The notes below the pieces were generated by a model that saw only the letters and a program-made list of their open reading frames with translations, searched no databases and was not told the DNA's origin. A DNA stretch of 6,889 bases from NCBI GenBank assembly GCA_030042375.1, contig JASHZU010000418.1:1-6889 (forward strand), written 5' to 3'. How positions within the stretch are numbered: position 1 is the first letter of the stretch; each line of letters begins with the position of its first letter. Source of the DNA: Verrucomicrobiia bacterium (lineage in GTDB: Bacteria; Verrucomicrobiota; Verrucomicrobiae; Limisphaerales; UBA11358). The position numbers and the translations under genes are program-made. This document shows, piece after piece, positions 6,117 through 6,889 of this stretch.

Positions 6117-6889
6117 TTAGAAAATGCCGCGCTTATCGCGTGTCGCGCAAGTCAGTTTTTCTGGAGGCAGCATGACGTTCAGTTCGCCGACTTCCGCCGC
6201 CGTCAATTGCGGCAGGCGCTGGACCAGTCCCAAAAACCGTTTGGATTCGCCGGCGGAAACCACGCCTTCCGTAAGCATTTCGAATTTGCGGATATAATCG
6301 GCGCGGCCAAAGGGCTTCGCGCCGAGCGGGTGCGCGTTTGCCACCGCAATTTCATCCACAAGCTTTTTGCCATCATTGAAAACGATTTCCACCCGCCCGC
6401 CAAAGGCCTTTTCCTTCGGGTCCGTGGAATGATAACGCCGCGTCCATTCCGCATCCTCGCGCGTCGTGATTTTTTTCCAAAGCGCGTTGACCTCGGGGCT
6501 CTTTACCACTTCGGGAGCATAGCTGCGGACATGATGCCAAAAGCCGGTATGCAGCGCCGCGGCAAAAATGAACATGATGCTGTGATCGAGCGTTTCGCGG
6601 CTGGCGTTCGGGTCGGACTTTTGCGGGTCACCCGAACCCGTACCGATGACAAAATGCGTATGGTGGCTCGTATGCAGGATGATTTCGCGGATAGTTTTGA
6701 GATCGGGAATTTGTTTCCGCAACTTGAACGCAAGGTCAATCCACGCCTGTGCCTGGTACTCGGCCGAATGTTCCTTCGTATAGGAATCGAGGATGGCGCG
6801 GCACGGTTCTCCCGGCGCGGGCAGTGGAACTTCATAATGGGCATTCTTTCCACCGAGCATCCACGCAATGACGCTGTCCTCACCCTCAT
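6117..6889 (-). CDS. prpD: 2-Methylcitrate dehydratase (MmgE/PrpD family), partial: N-terminus outside the window
   Basis: The reading frame is open to the window edge, so about 256 C-terminal residues are visible, roughly half of a PrpD. The Met at 6860 is internal: nine further in-frame codons (EGEDSVIAW) precede it and belong to the family. PrpD dehydrates 2-methylcitrate to 2-methyl-cis-aconitate without an iron-sulfur cluster. Strong PrpD-specific stretches are TKEHSAEYQAQ, HTSHHTHFVIGTGSGDPQ, ASRETLDHS and DEIAVANAHPLGAKPFGR. These point to true PrpD rather than a general MmgE/IDS-epimerase relative, and mean the pathway uses the PrpD route, with no sign of AcnD in the window. It is the first visible gene of the operon and lies two bases ahead of prpB. 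Promoter and any regulator gene must lie beyond 6889. Confidence 0.95.
   Translation of the reverse strand, partial: EGEDSVIAWMLGGKNAHYEVPLPAPGEPCRAILDSYTKEHSAEYQAQAWIDLAFKLRKQIPDLKTIREIILHTSHHTHFVIGTGSGDPQKSDPNASRETLDHSIMFIFAAALHTGFWHHVRSYAPEVVKSPEVNALWKKITTREDAEWTRRYHSTDPKEKAFGGRVEIVFNDGKKLVDEIAVANAHPLGAKPFGRADYIRKFEMLTEGVVSAGESKRFLGLVQRLPQLTAAEVGELNVMLPPEKLTCATRDKRGIF

Noticed and set aside
6503..6889. Alternative minus-strand frame of 128 codons reaching the window edge
   Set aside because: It overlaps the prpD frame, which carries strong PrpD motifs along its full visible length.

Overview
The window carries seven protein genes: a catabolic block on the minus strand, plus a PII gene and a small four-helix-bundle gene on the plus strand. 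Hand-counted GC in samples is about 60% in the catabolic genes, about 52% in glnB and about 46% in the four-helix-bundle gene. The organism is a bacterium. The protein flavour, the general lack of Shine-Dalgarno sequences and a heptamer-flanked four-helix-bundle gene suggest a soil or freshwater Verrucomicrobiota or similar lineage, but this is a guess from impression and not from any search.

Layout. Positions 1-206 hold no gene, RNA gene or convincing terminator that I can see. Positions 207-1589 (minus) encode a dihydropyrimidinase/D-hydantoinase with all metal ligands. A 172-base divergent intergenic region follows, with a strong sigma70-like promoter (1706-1735) pointing at glnB. glnB (1762-2100, plus) encodes a complete PII signal protein. 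Immediately after it lies a compact cassette (2105-2590): a four-helix-bundle (23S rRNA intervening-sequence type) gene bracketed by inverted arrays of a 7-base repeat. Its right edge touches the stop codon of the convergent gene mmsA. From 6889 down to 2590 (minus) runs a tight operon in the order prpD (5' end cut off by the window), prpB, prpC, mmsA, with gaps of 2, 4 and 8 bases.

How the genes work together. prpC, prpD and prpB are three steps of the 2-methylcitrate cycle, which turns propionyl-CoA plus oxaloacetate into succinate and pyruvate. MmsA makes propionyl-CoA from methylmalonate semialdehyde, an intermediate of valine and thymine breakdown, so it feeds the cycle directly. No propionyl-CoA synthetase (prpE) is visible. 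Dihydropyrimidinase acts upstream in reductive thymine/uracil breakdown, so the neighbourhood could link pyrimidine (or valine) catabolism to propionyl-CoA disposal. A PII nitrogen sensor sits between the two parts. The metabolic genes are of ordinary families. The most unusual item is the heptamer-flanked four-helix-bundle cassette wedged between glnB and mmsA.
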